60,083 nt of DNA from Vairimorpha apis BRL 01 (GCA_000447185.1 KE647090.1:1-60083); one strand, 5' to 3'. Positions 1 to 11,858 are shown, counted from the first letter of the stretch. A program made the numbers and translations. Notes: a model not told the origin generated them from the letters alone.

Positions 1-387
1 ATAATTGAATATTTATTTTATTTAAAAGTTTCAATTTAAGTTACATATTGTAAAAATAAATCTAATGAATAATTTGAGTTAAAAATAAAAAAATCATAAT
101 ACATAAATATCGTATTTTTATATATTTTAAATAAAAATATAAAATATTATAAAAACATTTAATAGGATAAAATAATTTTTATAACTATATTAAATATATC
201 AAAACTTAAAATATAAATATATTTGTACTGTTTAATATTTTAACTTATAAATATTTTAAAAATTAAAACCAAATTAAATTACATAAAAAAGTTGTATCAT
301 AAAAAATGACTTTAATCTCTATTTACAAAAGAATTTCAACAAAAATTAATATTTAAATACAAAATATTACATTTTATTACCCTAAAA
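1..387. other. Intergenic AT-rich DNA upstream of GlyRS
   Basis: I see no gene, RNA or repeat here. The last 10 bases hold the CCC start motif (380-382) of the glycyl-tRNA synthetase gene. Confidence 0.6.
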
Positions 388-2137
388 ATGTTAAAAAAGA
401 TTTACAAAAATTAGAATCTATTATGAAATCAAGATTTTTTATATCGCAAACTGCTAATATATATGGAGGTGTATCTGGATTTTATGATATGGGTCCAATT
501 TTAACAGGAATGAAACAAAATCTTATTACAGAATGGAGAAAACATTTCGTATATTTCGATAATTTGCATGAAATTGATACTTCTTGTTTGCTTCCATATT
601 CAGTATTAAAAGCTAGTGGACATGTCGACAAATTTTGTGATATTTTAATTAAAGATGAAAAAACTGATGTACCATATCGTGCTGATCATTTTTTAGCTGA
701 TTATTTTAGCACAAAAAATATAACCGCAGAAATTGATAAAATATTAAAAAATGTTGATTGTATGTCCTGTTCAGAAATTGATCAAATAATACAAAAATAT
801 GATATAAAATCACCTGACAATAATAATTTTAAACCAGCTTTTAAATTTAATTTAATGTTCGAAACCTTTATGGGATTAAAAAATTCTTCTTTACTTTTTC
901 TGAGACCAGAAACAGCACAAGGACAGTTTTTAAATTTTAAAAAACTATATGAATTTAATAATAAAAAAATGCCTTTTGGATCGTGTTCTGTAGGAAAAGC
1001 TTTTAGAAATGAAATAAGTCCTAGAACAGGACTTATTAGAACTCGAGAATTTGAACAAGCTGAAATAGAATTTTTTGTAGCACCAAATAAAAAAAATTTA
1101 AAAAATTTTATTTAGTTAAAAATTTAGAAATAGTCCTTTTTCTGAATGAAAATAATATAGTAATGAAATTAGAGAATGCTATTGAAAAAAAAATTATTAA
1201 TAATGAAATTTTAGCATATTTTATGGGCAGAGCTTATCTTTTTTTGTTAAATATAGGAATCGATCGCAATAAAATCAGATTTAGACAGCACAAAAAAGAT
1301 GAAATGGCACATTACGCCAAAGATTGTTGGGATATAGAATTACATTCTTCACAGGGTTGGATTGAATGTGTTGGGATAGCTGATAGATCAGCATTTGATT
1401 TGACATGTCATGGCAAAAGCTGCAAATATTGATTTAAGTTATAGTGAAAAATTAGATGATCCTATTGTTATAAAAGAATGGAGACCAATCATTGAAAAAA
1501 AAAATTTTATCAAACATTTAAAAAATAATTTTGATGCTTTTGAAAAAGAAATTAAAAGCTTAAAAAATTCTGAATTATTAGAGATGATGATAACTGAGGA
1601 AAGCGAAAATTTTATAAATTATAAATATAAAAATGAGATTTACAAGGTACCATGTGAATTTGTAGAATTTAAAATTTTTGAAAAAAAATTGTACCCGATG
1701 TTATTGAGCCATCATTCGGAATAGGAAGAATTTTATATATATTATTAGAACATTTATTTTATATAAGAAGTTCTGACAGGCCTGTTTTAAAATTAACACC
1801 TCAAATATCATATATTAAATGTGTAATCTCTTATGTCATATATAGAATTGAATTTGATAAACATATTGATTTTATATTAAATAATTTACGTGAACTAAAT
1901 ATTTTAACTGAATATAATAATAGATCTTGTAGTATAGGTAAAAAATATGCTTCTTGTGATGAAATAGGAATTCCTTTTTTTATTACTTTTGATAACAACT
2001 CATTAGAAGATAATAAAGTAACCATACGTGAACGTGACAGTATGGAACAAATTCGAGTTGAAATTGAAAAAGTATGTTTTTATATTGAAGGGTTAGTATC
2101 TGGAAAATTATTTTGGGAAAAAATAACAACGCCTTAA
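388..2137 (+). CDS. Glycyl-tRNA synthetase (class II), interrupted by four frameshifts
   Basis: This enzyme charges tRNA-Gly with glycine in the cytosol. The pieces line up in order with eukaryotic/archaeal GlyRS: IYGGVSGFYD and SGHVDKF near the N-terminus, FLRPETAQGQFLNF, class II motif 2 (FRNEISPRTGLIRTREF, about 1002-1052), MAHYAKDCWD...GWIECVGIADRS (about 1304-1395), motif 3 (PSFGIGRIL, about 1709-1735) and the anticodon-binding domain to the stop at 2135-2137. The start is placed at ATG 388 because CCC lies at 380-382 and the family begins just ahead of the KSRFF segment. Shifts are needed near 404-412 (missing base), about 1086-1105 (missing base, A-run), about 1411-1413 (extra G) and 1681-1688 (missing base, A8). 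No WHEP extension is seen. The product is certain. Whether the breaks are real or sequencing errors cannot be decided here; three of four are A-run losses, which favours error. Confidence 0.93.
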
Positions 2138-2331
2138 TAATTTTATAAATTTTTTTTTCATTTTGTTCTAAATTAATTGTTTAAATAATAATTTTATTTT
2201 TATTTTTATGCAATCTATTTTCTATAGAAATTCTATCATATTTTTTTAAAATAAATATAAAAATCACTAGTATTTTATTTCAATAATATACTGTTTTAGT
2301 CGATTATATAATATCTTTAAAACCCCTGTAA

Positions 2332-3620
2332 ATGTTGGATTTTAATGCAAAACTTTTAAAGTATAAAAACTTTAATTTGGTAAAACACATTAATGAAGTT
2401 CTTCCAAAGTTTGAAAAATCTGTTTTAACGATGGAACGAGATAGTATTATAAAATCTAAAAAAGAAGTAGAAACAGAAATTTTTAAGTCTTTTATTTTAA
2501 ATTCAGATAGTCTTTTAGAGATTTTGAATACGCACGAAAAGGTATATAGTCAAGTTAATGATTTACAACTTATATCCGATTATTTTAATAAAATAAATAT
2601 TGGTATTAATTATTCTGAACCTAAATTTATTGATAAAAAAAAGTACAAAATTTCAAAAGAATAATTGAAAAATTTAATACAGATTTAAGTTCATTTGATA
2701 CTGGTGAGCGTACTTTAGAATATTATGATATTTTTAAAAATAAAGTAAAGTATATATTATTTTATGCAATGATATTTTAATTATAGGTAAGATCAATGAT
2801 AACGATAGTTATTCATTAATAAATGCTTTTAATTTATCTGTGCTTAAGATCAAAATCTTAAAAACAGAATTACAAATTATTTTATCTCAAACAAAATTTA
2901 TTTTTTATGGATCTGAAAAAAAAATTCAAAATTTTTATGATAAATTTTATTATTTATGCTATTTTCAAGAAAATAGCATTGTGACATCTAAAAAAGAATC
3001 AAATTTTGAAAACGATGAGATGATTGAGTATGCATTGAAAACCGAAAAAATAGAGTTTTTAATTAATTTAAAAGTTTTTGATATTTCAAATATAAATTTT
3101 TTTGATAAACAAAAATTTTTTAAATTTATTGAAATTTTAAAACCAAAAAATGATTTTAGAATCTAATATTTTTATAGTAAATTTTTTAAATGAAAAACTA
3201 AAAAAGAAACTACAAGAAATTAATAAAATAAAAACTTTAGTTGATTTAATTTGCAACATTTTTGATTTTTATTATTTGTATTATGATGAAGAAATAAAAT
3301 TGATTGATGAAATTGAAAAAATTATAGTTGTAGATAAAATTAAAATTATGTTAATGATTGAAAATCAAATTTACTTTTGTTTTAAATCTTTTGAAAAAAG
3401 AATTTTTAGTAAACGCTATAATTTAAAAACATTAAATGATATTTTAAATTTAATTGCAGAAAAACTTAAATTTAAAGGAAATGATTTTTCTTATTTGATA
3501 GATTATTTTAAAATTAAAATTGAATCACAAAAAGAAGAATTATTAGAAAATGCAAAGCGAGAAATTTTAAAGATCTTAGAAAAATATGTTAATAGTGAAC
3601 AATCTATTAATTTTTGTTAA
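2332..3620 (+). CDS. Unrecognised protein of about 430 residues, split by three frameshifts
   Basis: The start ATG at 2332 follows CCCC at 2323-2326. The first frame runs to 2664. The reading then continues in two further frames through 2665-2780 and about 2768-3166, and in a third from about 3150 to the stop at 3618-3620. Only the first segment has a start motif, so I read one gene. Required changes are a missing base near 2650-2660, a missing base near 2755-2768 and an extra base in the A6 run at 3144-3149. The protein is rich in Lys, Ile, Phe and Asn, predicted mostly helical, with no membrane segment, signal peptide or catalytic motif I can name. The helical make-up would suit a scaffold or tethering subunit, but that is only a guess. 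It lies 194 bases downstream of GlyRS on the same strand. Confidence 0.6.
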
Positions 3621-4139
3621 TATATTAAATATTTAAATCTAAAATAAAAATATCAATATTAAAAAATTTAAATATTTTTTTTATAACAATATAGGTTGCT
3701 GAATATTTTGATTTAATAATGTTTCTTTTTAATTTTTTTAATTATAATTTAAATTAATTAAATGCTTGATGTAAAAAATACTGTAAATTTAACGTTTTAA
3801 AATATTTTTGTATTTTTTAATCAAAATTTTATAAACTATTTTTATTTTTTTAACATACAATAAAAAATAATCATTCAAACTTACTTTACAATAAAATTTT
3901 TTAGTAACATATAAATTTTACAAATATTTATAAAAAATTTTAAACTAAATTTAATTGAAACAAAGACATATTTCTTTTATTTAAATAAATTTTTAAAATA
4001 CATATAATTTGTTTTAGATTAAAAAAATAATTTAATTCTATAACTTATAATATTATGTGTTCAAAATAATTATTTAAATATTAATATTATGTGTTAAAAA
4101 TAGTTTTTTAAATATTAATATTATTTTACCTTTTTGCCC
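3621..4139. other. Intergenic DNA with a 34-base tandem duplication
   Basis: AT-rich DNA without an ORF of note. It ends with two adjacent 34-base copies (4049-4082 and 4083-4116) just upstream of the next gene, listed separately. Confidence 0.6.
4049..4116. repeat. Tandem 34-base direct repeat, two copies
   Basis: Copy one (4049-4082) and copy two (4083-4116) both begin AATATTATGTGTT and end TTTAAATATT, matching at 31 of 34 positions. A partial third copy follows. The pair sits directly before the start motif of the gamma-tubulin complex gene and could lie in its promoter or simply be slippage-derived. Confidence 0.7.
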
Positions 4140-5472
4140 ATGAAAGAATTATTAAATAATTTAGTTATTTCTATATATAAAAAACAAAATAAAAAACCTT
4201 CTACACTTTTTTTAAATACACTTGCGTCTTATAATAAAATATCACCAGTTCCAGAAATTAATATAGATTATATGGCGACAAAAATAAAAAATCAATCATA
4301 TAAAGCATATTTAATTTTTTCACAATTAAAACTTACGACACAAATAATTTGTCTTATATATGTATTAATAAATGTAAAAAAAACTAAAATTGAAATACCT
4401 GTGAAAAAAATAGCTTTAGGTTTTGTTCATAATATTTTGATTTATAAAGATAAAATTGATACACATTTATATAATATTTTAATAGAAATTCATTCAAATT
4501 CTTTGGTTTATTTAAAATTGAAAAATGATCGTATAGAATTGTATAAAGAATATGAAGAAATTGTCATAAATGGAGGTGATGATTTGCTAGAATTTTATAT
4601 AAATATGTATAAAATATATGTAAAAATAAATTCATATAGAGAAGAAAAAGTAATTGTAAAACATGAAAAAAATAAGGATGTTTTAATTGAAATTTTAAAA
4701 CATCAAGGAATCATTAAAACAGATTTGAATGATTATAAAAAAATTATGATTATTACGTTCTTAATAAATTATTTTACACAGAATACTTTAAAAAATCAAA
4801 CATTGTAAAATATTTAGAAATTTTTAAAAAAGTGTTTTTAATTGGAAGAAGTGATTTTTTAGAAAATTTATTCTATAATTTTAAACAAATTAAAAAAATG
4901 TCACAAATGAGCTATAGTTTTACATTACAAGAAACAATTAAATGTACATTTTATAATTCTATAGATAATTTTGAAATTATTTTGAATGAAAAAAATCCAT
5001 ATAATTTTAATTTGATTTTTAATGTAGAATATCCAATGAGTTTACTTATAGACAAAGAATATATTTATAAACTATCTAAAATATTTAAATTCATGTTTAG
5101 ATGTAAAAAAATCGAATATTTAATAAGAAAGAATAGGAATCCAAAATATGAAACATTTATTAAAAAATTTATTTTTATATTTGTGAAGATGTAATTGAAA
5201 AGTTATTTGTAATTGATGATATTTTACAGGCTGCTAAAAATTGTGAAGATTTGTTAGGAATTTTTAAGATATATTTGCACGAAAATATAAATAAAATTTT
5301 GAGCAATATTTATTTAGAAGATGATACTTTTTATAAATTTATAAAAGAGTTTGAAAATATTTTTTATAATAATTTAGTTAATAATACAACAATAGATGAA
5401 AAATTCTTAATAGAAAATATTAATAAAATGTACAATAGAACAGGAAATAAAATTTTTAAAATAAGTAAATAA
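4140..5472 (+). CDS. Gamma-tubulin complex component (Spc97/Spc98 family), two frameshifts
   Basis: Proteins of this family build the gamma-tubulin complex that nucleates microtubules at the spindle pole. Family hallmarks appear in order in the C-terminal half: FLIGRSDFLENLF (about 4835-4873, the GCP 'FLLGQGDF' motif), FNVEYPMSLLI (about 5019-5051, matching the 'Y-x-V-x-W/Y-P-L-S-L' motif) followed by KLSKIFKFMFRCKKIEYLI, and a last block beginning VIEKLFVIDDILQAAKNCEDLL. The N-terminal 220 residues are divergent. ATG 4140 is directly preceded by CCC (4137-4139). The frame breaks near 4785-4808 (A6 run) and near 5160-5190, each a missing base. At about 443 residues it is much shorter than yeast Spc97/Spc98, as usual in microsporidia. 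Which paralogue it is I cannot say. Confidence 0.8.
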
Positions 5473-5481
5473 AATTTTTTA

Positions 5482-6165
5482 TTATAATTCAAATTTTTCT
5501 TTTACTAAAAGTAAATTTTTCAAAATTTTGTTATCTTCAATAAAAACAATATCTTGTATAATAACATCAAATTCAGGCATTCCGCCATATTGAGTTTTTA
5601 CAAGATTAAGATCATGTAAAACATCTTCTCCATCAAAAATATGGCCAAAAACAACGTGTTTGTTATCCAAATGTGACACATTATCTATACAAATAAAAAA
5701 TTGAGACCCATTTGTATTAGGTCCTCTGTTGGCCATACTTAAACTTCCTTTCTTATGTTTAAAAATAAAATTCTCATCATTAAAATTACCATTATAAATT
5801 GAAAACGATCCTGTTCCATTTTTATTTATAACATCACCTCCTTGTATTACAAAATCTTTAATAATCCTATGAAATATGCAATTTTTATAAGATATTAACT
5901 TTTCTTGATGTTTAATACCTTTAGAAATTTGTATAAAATTTTGTACAGTAAGAGGTAACTTTTCTTGAAACAATACAAACTTTAAGTTTTTAACTAAATC
6001 TTCTTGAGTTTTGTAATGTCTGTATTTAATAGTAAAATATCCAAGTACGTCGTTTTGTGCTATTTTGATGTCTTTTGTCTTGTAAAAATCTGTTTTAAAA
6101 TCAACTTCGGCAGAAAAAATAAATTTAATTAAAAATGCTAATTTACAAAACAATATTTTTATCAT
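5482..6165 (-). CDS. Secretory-pathway cyclophilin-type peptidyl-prolyl isomerase
   Basis: It catalyses cis-trans isomerisation of peptidyl-proline bonds during folding, here most likely in the ER. The 227-residue ORF is intact. Residues 1-19 form a signal peptide (hydrophobic core, then FSA). The cyclophilin core is clear: FHRIIKDFVIQGGD (98-111, catalytic Arg at 100), NGTGSFSIY, MANRGPNTNGSQFFI (144-158) and NKHVVFGHI (168-176). The position of human CypA Trp121 is His165, a change associated with weak cyclosporin binding. The protein ends KFEL, which resembles a KDEL-type ER-retrieval signal. There is an N-terminal extension of roughly 35 residues and an insertion before the FHR motif compared with CypA. 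CCCC lies just upstream of the ATG (plus-strand 6168-6171). It converges tail-to-tail with the gamma-tubulin complex gene, 9 bases between stops. Confidence 0.93.
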   Translation of the reverse strand: MIKILFCKLAFLIKFIFSAEVDFKTDFYKTKDIKIAQNDVLGYFTIKYRHYKTQEDLVKNLKFVLFQEKLPLTVQNFIQISKGIKHQEKLISYKNCIFHRIIKDFVIQGGDVINKNGTGSFSIYNGNFNDENFIFKHKKGSLSMANRGPNTNGSQFFICIDNVSHLDNKHVVFGHIFDGEDVLHDLNLVKTQYGGMPEFDVIIQDIVFIEDNKILKNLLLVKEKFEL

Positions 6166-7200
6166 ATGGGGTTTAAAATTTACTTTTTGTATATATTATA
6201 TGATCAAATTTATTATTTAGAAAAAGTAAATAAAAAATAGTGTATGTATTTTAAATAAACAAGAATATCTAAAAAATAATTATAATTACTACAATATAGT
6301 AAAATAGATCTTTTTAAAAATCTTTGTGAGAACTAACTGATATAATAAAAATTATATCTATATCAGTAAAAAAATCCTATTTTTATGATTTATAATTTAT
6401 GTTATGAAACATTTTAATATTATGTTCTATTTTAAACAAAAAAACCTTTAAATTTTTTAAATATCTTTATTATTAAAATTAATGCAACTTTGTTTGCGTG
6501 TTTATGAATCGTTTAAATTTTATTTGAAAAAATTTAGCTTCTAATGAATTTTAAATTTAATGCTATTAAAATCTTATATTGTTCAGCTATTAATTTATAT
6601 GATTAAGTTAAAACATATATTCAAATTATGAAAAGAATAATTGTAATTTATTTTAAAATTTTATAAAAGATATTTTTAAATTTAAAATGAATAATAAATC
6701 AACATAAATAAATATTTTATAGTTTTGTGTATAGTTAAAGATTTAGGTATATTTTATTTTTATTAATTAACTATTCTAAATTAGAAACATTTTTATAAAA
6801 TAATACGATTGATAAAATTATTTTTCATTTTAAAAAATTAACTAAAAAAAATAAGTTTTATAATTTATTTTTTATTTTAATATTTTATCTTATAAATTAT
6901 ATAATTAAAAAAATTATCGTTATTTTGTTTAATTTTTATAATTATAAACCATTTTAAAATAATATTATAATACGTATAATAAAAAATTATTATAAATTTC
7001 TAAAGTTGATTTGTTTTTTATTCTAAGCTTTTATATGTATTGTATTTCTTGTAATTTTTTTATTTTAAATAATTAAATAAAGTCCATTAGTTGTAATTAA
7101 AAATAATCATTTTTAAATAAAATAAATAAAATCTATAAATAAAAATAATGAAGTTATTTAAAAAATGGAAAAAAAATTTTAAAAATTTGATTTTGATTTC

Positions 7201-7286
7201 TTACTCATTCACTACGGCGCTTGCATTGTTGGCCTCAATAGACTGTCTAACTTGGTTAACCAGTGGTACGCGCCATTGTGAATGTG
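7201..7286. ncRNA. GC-rich foldback island, candidate structured RNA gene
   Basis: About 85 bases stand out from the AT-rich surroundings. The ends pair: CATTCAC (7206-7212) with GTGAATG (7278-7284), then GGCGC (7216-7220) with GCGCC (7270-7274), separated by a 3x3 internal loop. Inside are further self-complementary pieces: ATTG...CAAT around TTGGCCT, TAGACTGTCTA and TGGTTAACCA. There is no ORF, and it lies more than 1 kb from any gene. In microsporidia such GC islands are usually RNA genes. It is not a tRNA (no usable T-arm or anticodon arm), 5S rRNA or recognisable U snRNA. The 3' arm has a slight likeness to the SRP RNA helix-5 strand, but the helix-8 motif is missing. Strand is undetermined; T-runs follow on both sides. 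Confidence 0.5.
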
Positions 7287-7659
7287 TTAAATTAAAAAAT
7301 TAATATTATTTATTTTTAAACTTTTTTAACTAAAAAACAAATTTAATTAAATTTTTATATCTTATATAATTTGAAAACAATTTTTCCATTCAGTTATTTA
7401 ATGACATACGAAATTTAAAAATATAGTTTCATAGAGACAAAAAAGATTTTTAAAAGTTCAAATACGATTATTTATATTTTAATGTAATCGTAAAAAAAGA
7501 GTGCTTTTTTCTTAAAAATAGATAAAAACTCTATATTTAAATTCAACTATAAAATTTATAAATATGCTCTTTTTATATTCTAAAACAATGTCAACAAAGA
7601 AAAATAATTAAGATAGATCTAAAAAATATATTTATTTCTAATAAAGAAATTTAGTTTGG

Positions 7660-8330
7660 AATAAAAGAATATCGCTCCTTTTGTTGATCTAATAGAAACA
7701 ATGTCGATAATTAACTATCAGACGCAGCAAAAATTTATGTATTGATTGCAAGAGAAAGCAGAATGAGATAGTTGATTTATAATTCTGATTTTATAAAAAG
7801 AATGTATTATTATAGAAATTTTAATTAAAAACCATTTGGTTTGGGTTATGTTTAATTAAAATTACGAAATACGAGTAAAAAAATAGTATCATATGATATT
7901 TGAATTTATTATAATAATTATTATGACTTCTTTGTTATCTTATCGAAATAAATTTAAGAAATTTTTATTACTGAGATTAGAATTATTAAAAAAACCCTTT
8001 TGATTATTTTCGAGAATAGAAAAAAAGTAATTATGATCTTTTGGATAATGAACTGGGATAATTACATAAATCACTACAAAAAAATTATTTATGCAATAAC
8101 AAAAGAAGTAGCTATTCGAAGTATCATAGAAGTTTATAAAAAGCTTAGAAATTTAACCTAATTTAGTTGCATGATTATAATCTATGTACTAAAAAAGAAT
8201 GTATAGTATACTTATTTTGATCAAAGACGATGATATGTGTAGAATAAATCTTAAAAAAATAAGTAAAAAAAGCGCAGAGAAATTAATAAATGTTAAACCA
8301 ATGTAAAATAATATTATCAATTAGAAAAAA
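7660..8330 (+). mobile_element. Decayed mobile-element copy A
   Basis: The base composition rises and broken peptide stretches appear on the plus strand. The segment is colinear with copy D (39360-40240): around 8035-8085 it reads GGATAATGAACTGGGATAAT then TACATAAATCACTAC, like D's AGTAATGAATTTAGACAAAT then ACATAAATCATGG, and both continue to GAAATTTAACCTAAT and then a TTTTGATCAAAGACGATGA / TTTATAGATCGAAGACAAGG block. Stops occur in every frame, so this is a relic. The element class is not proven; the peptide pattern suggests a retroelement ORF. Confidence 0.5.
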
Positions 8331-8704
8331 CTCAATATAAACAAAAAAGGTCTGAAATAGTATAATAAATTAATTAAAAGGTGTAACTATGCTAAAATAC
8401 ACCAAAATGAAAATACTAGTAAAAAAATAAAATTTGAAAATAACTCAATAAACTTCATTAACTAAATAGTTTTACAAATCTAATATTTTAGTATTTTGCA
8501 TTAGCAAATATTTATAAATAAAATAAATAAAAGCAAAAATAATTTTTAAGTTATAACATTTAAATAATCAACATAAAAATAAAAAATAACATTATATATA
8601 CAAATTAAATCTTTAGACTAAAAATTAAATATTAGAAATTTTTATATTAAAAATTTTAAACTAACACTGTTTCAATATAGCAAGAAAAATATAAAAAAAA
8701 TTTA

Positions 8705-10122
8705 CTATTCATTAAGTGATTTTATAAGTTCATATAAAATTCCCAATCCTCTTCCAGTAATTCCACCTCCATACACAGAAGTATTATTATGATCAAAATC
8801 TACACCTGCTATATCAAAATGAGCCCATTTAACACCTTCCGAAATAAATTCGTTTAAAAATATAGCAGCTGTGCAAGAACCTCCCTTTCTTCCACCAGAA
8901 TTTTTGATATCAGCAACATTAGATTTCATACTATTAAGAAAAAGAGTTGATAAAGGCATTCTCCATGCAAGATCATTTGAATAAATTGAGGCTTTATTTA
9001 TTTTATTTGCTAATTCGTCATCATTGCAAAAATAACCCAAAAAATTGTCACCTAAAGCTATAGAGATTGCTCCTGTAAGTGTAGCCATGTCAAATAAGTA
9101 TTTAGGATTTGATTCTTGAGCCAATGCTAAACAATCTGCTAAAACTAATCTACCTTCTGCGTCTGTATTGTCAATCTCAACACTTTTTCCAGTCATACCA
9201 ATATGTACATCACCAGGTTTTGTAGCAGAACCTCCGGGCATATTTTCAGTAAGTGGAATATATACTTCAATATTTAATTTTATTTTCATGTCAGCTGCAA
9301 GTTTTATAACGGTCAATACAATCGCAGCACCCATCATATCTCCCTTCATAGTTCCCATGTTAGCAGACGGTTTTAAGCTAATACCACCTGAATCAAATGT
9401 TATTCCTTTTCCAACTAAACAAACATCAACATTTGTTTTATCTGTACCGTTATATTTTATTTTTAATAATTTTGGATCTTGATGAGAACCTTGAGCAACA
9501 CCTAATAACAAATTCATATTCTTTTCTTTCATAAATTGTTTATCAAATACTTCAATATTTAAATCTTTCGCAAATTTTTTAGCATACTCGACAAAATAAG
9601 TTGGTGTCATTAGATTTGCAGGTGTATCACCTAAAAATCGAGCAAAGTTTTGGCCATTTAATATATTCACGTAATCAAAATTGATAATTGATAAAGTTGT
9701 AATTTTTTTTGTTCTTTATTTAAAAAATTGTACTTATAGTATGAAAGAACAATTCCACTTACAAGCTCTTGTTTATAATCATTAAAACATAAATAGAAAT
9801 TTATATGTTCATTAATGTAAAGTAAATTTTTAAGAATGTTTGCACCTAATTTCATAATATTTTCTTTAAAACTATAAATTTGGTTTTGTTTTTCTCCAAA
9901 GCAAATATACACATATATTTTTTCAGAATCTTCAAATTTAATGTAAAAACTTCCAATTTTATATGATGCTTTTACTAGTCTTAAAAATGATAAATGTTTT
10001 TTATCATTATCTTGACTTACAATATATTCATCATTTTGTTTAAAATATAAATGAATATAAACTTTTCTTCCTTTTTCTTCTTTTGTAGAAACAAAAAGTT
10101 TTTCATATGATAATATTTCCAT
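8705..10122 (-). CDS. Leucyl aminopeptidase (M17 family), one frameshift
   Basis: This metallo-exopeptidase removes N-terminal residues from peptides, usually as a cytosolic hexamer with two metal ions per site. The catalytic domain (8705 to about 9690) is complete: ARFLGDTPANLMTPTYF, VGKGITFDSGG with metal-binding Lys and Asp, MKGDMMGAA with Asp, the family signature NTDAEGRLVLADCLA (Asp, Glu, Arg), ATLTGAISIALG and the C-terminal GWAHFDIAG-type motif (VKWAHFDIAG). The N-terminal domain is read in another frame from ATG 10122 (codons to about 9700). The join is near 9690-9700 and needs one missing base, giving NFDYVNILNGQNF. The GTG at 9670 is only the frame opening, not a start. CCC lies at plus-strand 10125-10127, fixing the start at 10122. 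Total length of about 472 is normal for M17. Confidence 0.94.
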
Positions 10123-11858
10123 ATGGGTAGAGTAGCGAAAAGTTTAAATACAAAAAAATTTAATATCCAATATATTTGTAAAAAATTACAAATTAATAAA
10201 ATTTTGTTTTAAAAAAATTTGTTTGTTTAAATTTGTCTTTAATTTGTATTATTACATCAAATTGACTTATTAAATTAATTTAAAAAAATTTAAACATTGA
10301 TTTTAATAAAATTTTAAAAAACAACTATTTAAAAAAATTTTCTAATTTTTTATATTATGTTATTACATTTATTTGATTCATAAAATTTTTACTGCAATTT
10401 AAATAAATTATTATTGTCAATTTAAACAAAAATTATTAATTTTTTCATTTTTCAATAAACATTTTCAATTTTTTTTTCACAAAATAATCTTTATAATAAT
10501 TGAATAAATGAAATAAATCATAAAAAATTTATCAATAATGTAAAAACCATTTAATATTCTTATTACAATATATATACAGAATAGATAAATTTACTCGATA
10601 TTATAATTTTATACTAAAATAAGATTAAAACTAAAATTTTTAGCTTAAAATTTATTTTTTTATATCATTTACAAAAAAATTGTTTTACAATTAATATGAA
10701 ATTTATATTTACAAGAAAAAAATTAATAATACAATATAAATAAACTATTAAAAAATAAAACTTATTTTATGTATTTAATTATTTTTGATTATCCATTAAA
10801 AGAATTATTTTTAGTAGATAGATTCAATATTTTTTCGAAAAAATAATTAAAATTAATTAATAGAATTAACTTTGTTTTTCTAAGATAAATATTTAACGTG
10901 ATGTATTTTAAATGATATTTTTTCACAAAATAAATTAATGAATTATTAAGTTTTTTAATAAAATTTTTCTATAATACAAAATAACTCAACACATTTTTAT
11001 ATATTAAAGTAATTTTTTATAAATAATAAAATTACTAAATTTTTAAATTTAATAAAATGTGTTTTTATCATAAAATTTATACATTTTTTAGAATTAATTA
11101 AATTTGGACAATTTTAAATTTTTTTTAATAAATATTGAATGAAGATATAAATCAAAGATAAATATTTTATTACTTAATGTAAAAAATAAGAGTTATTTAT
11201 ACACATGTTTATATAATCTAAAAAAAATAATTACTTTAAAGATTTTATAATTATTTGTATAAAATACATATTGCAAAAAATTAAAATGCTATAAAAACAT
11301 TTTATATTTTAAAGTATCAATTTTAAAAATTTATGTTGTATTTTAATTTGTAAACATAGATAAACTTAAAATTATTGAAAATATTGTTTAAAATCTTATT
11401 TTTTACTTTTAATTGTTTTAATCTTCAAAGTTTTGAAAAATGTTATGCTTTTAAAATTGAAAACATATAATAATATTTTATTTTTTACATTTAAAAAAAT
11501 ACTAAAACATCTAGATTGTGATCTTTTATAAAATTTTGTAAGTCTTTTTATTGTAAAGATTAGTAAATAAAAATATATAAATGAAATAAAAAAAATTAAA
11601 GATTTTTAAAATTTTATAAATAATTAATACTTTTTAAATAATTTTTGTCAAACATGTTGTATAAAAAAATATAAATGAGTTTTTTAATGAATATAAAATA
11701 ATATATAAAAAAGTATAATAATATTATTAAAAAAAAATTCTCAATTAATATTTACTTTTTTATTATATAACTTTGTATTGATATATTATTAAAATTCTTT
11801 ATTTAAATTGAATGACAAAAAAAGAAAAGAAAAATGATTTAACGCCGTAAAATTTTAT
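10123..11858. other. AT-rich intergenic region
   Basis: Long A/T homopolymer-rich DNA. I find no start motif followed by an ORF, no GC island and no clear repeat. Confidence 0.55.

Larger units (their letters stand above)
6172..8704. other. Intergenic region with a GC-rich island and element debris
   Basis: No intact gene is visible. Two features break the AT background: a structured GC-rich island at about 7201-7286 and a decayed mobile-element copy at about 7660-8330, both listed separately. The rest is low-complexity AT-rich sequence. Confidence 0.6.

Noticed and set aside
1831..2025. Minus-strand ORF of 64 codons
   Set aside because: Lies over the GlyRS anticodon-binding domain on the other strand; a shadow.
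2332..3620. Assignment of the unknown gene to COG/exocyst-type tethering subunits
   Set aside because: Only a general helical pattern supports it; no motif can be named.
7201..7286. Calling the GC-rich island SRP RNA or a tRNA
   Set aside because: The helix-5-like match is short and seen in part on both strands, the helix-8 motif is missing, and no cloverleaf with T-arm and anticodon arm forms.
9168..9482. Plus-strand ORF of 104 codons
   Set aside because: Antisense to the conserved M17 catalytic domain; a shadow.
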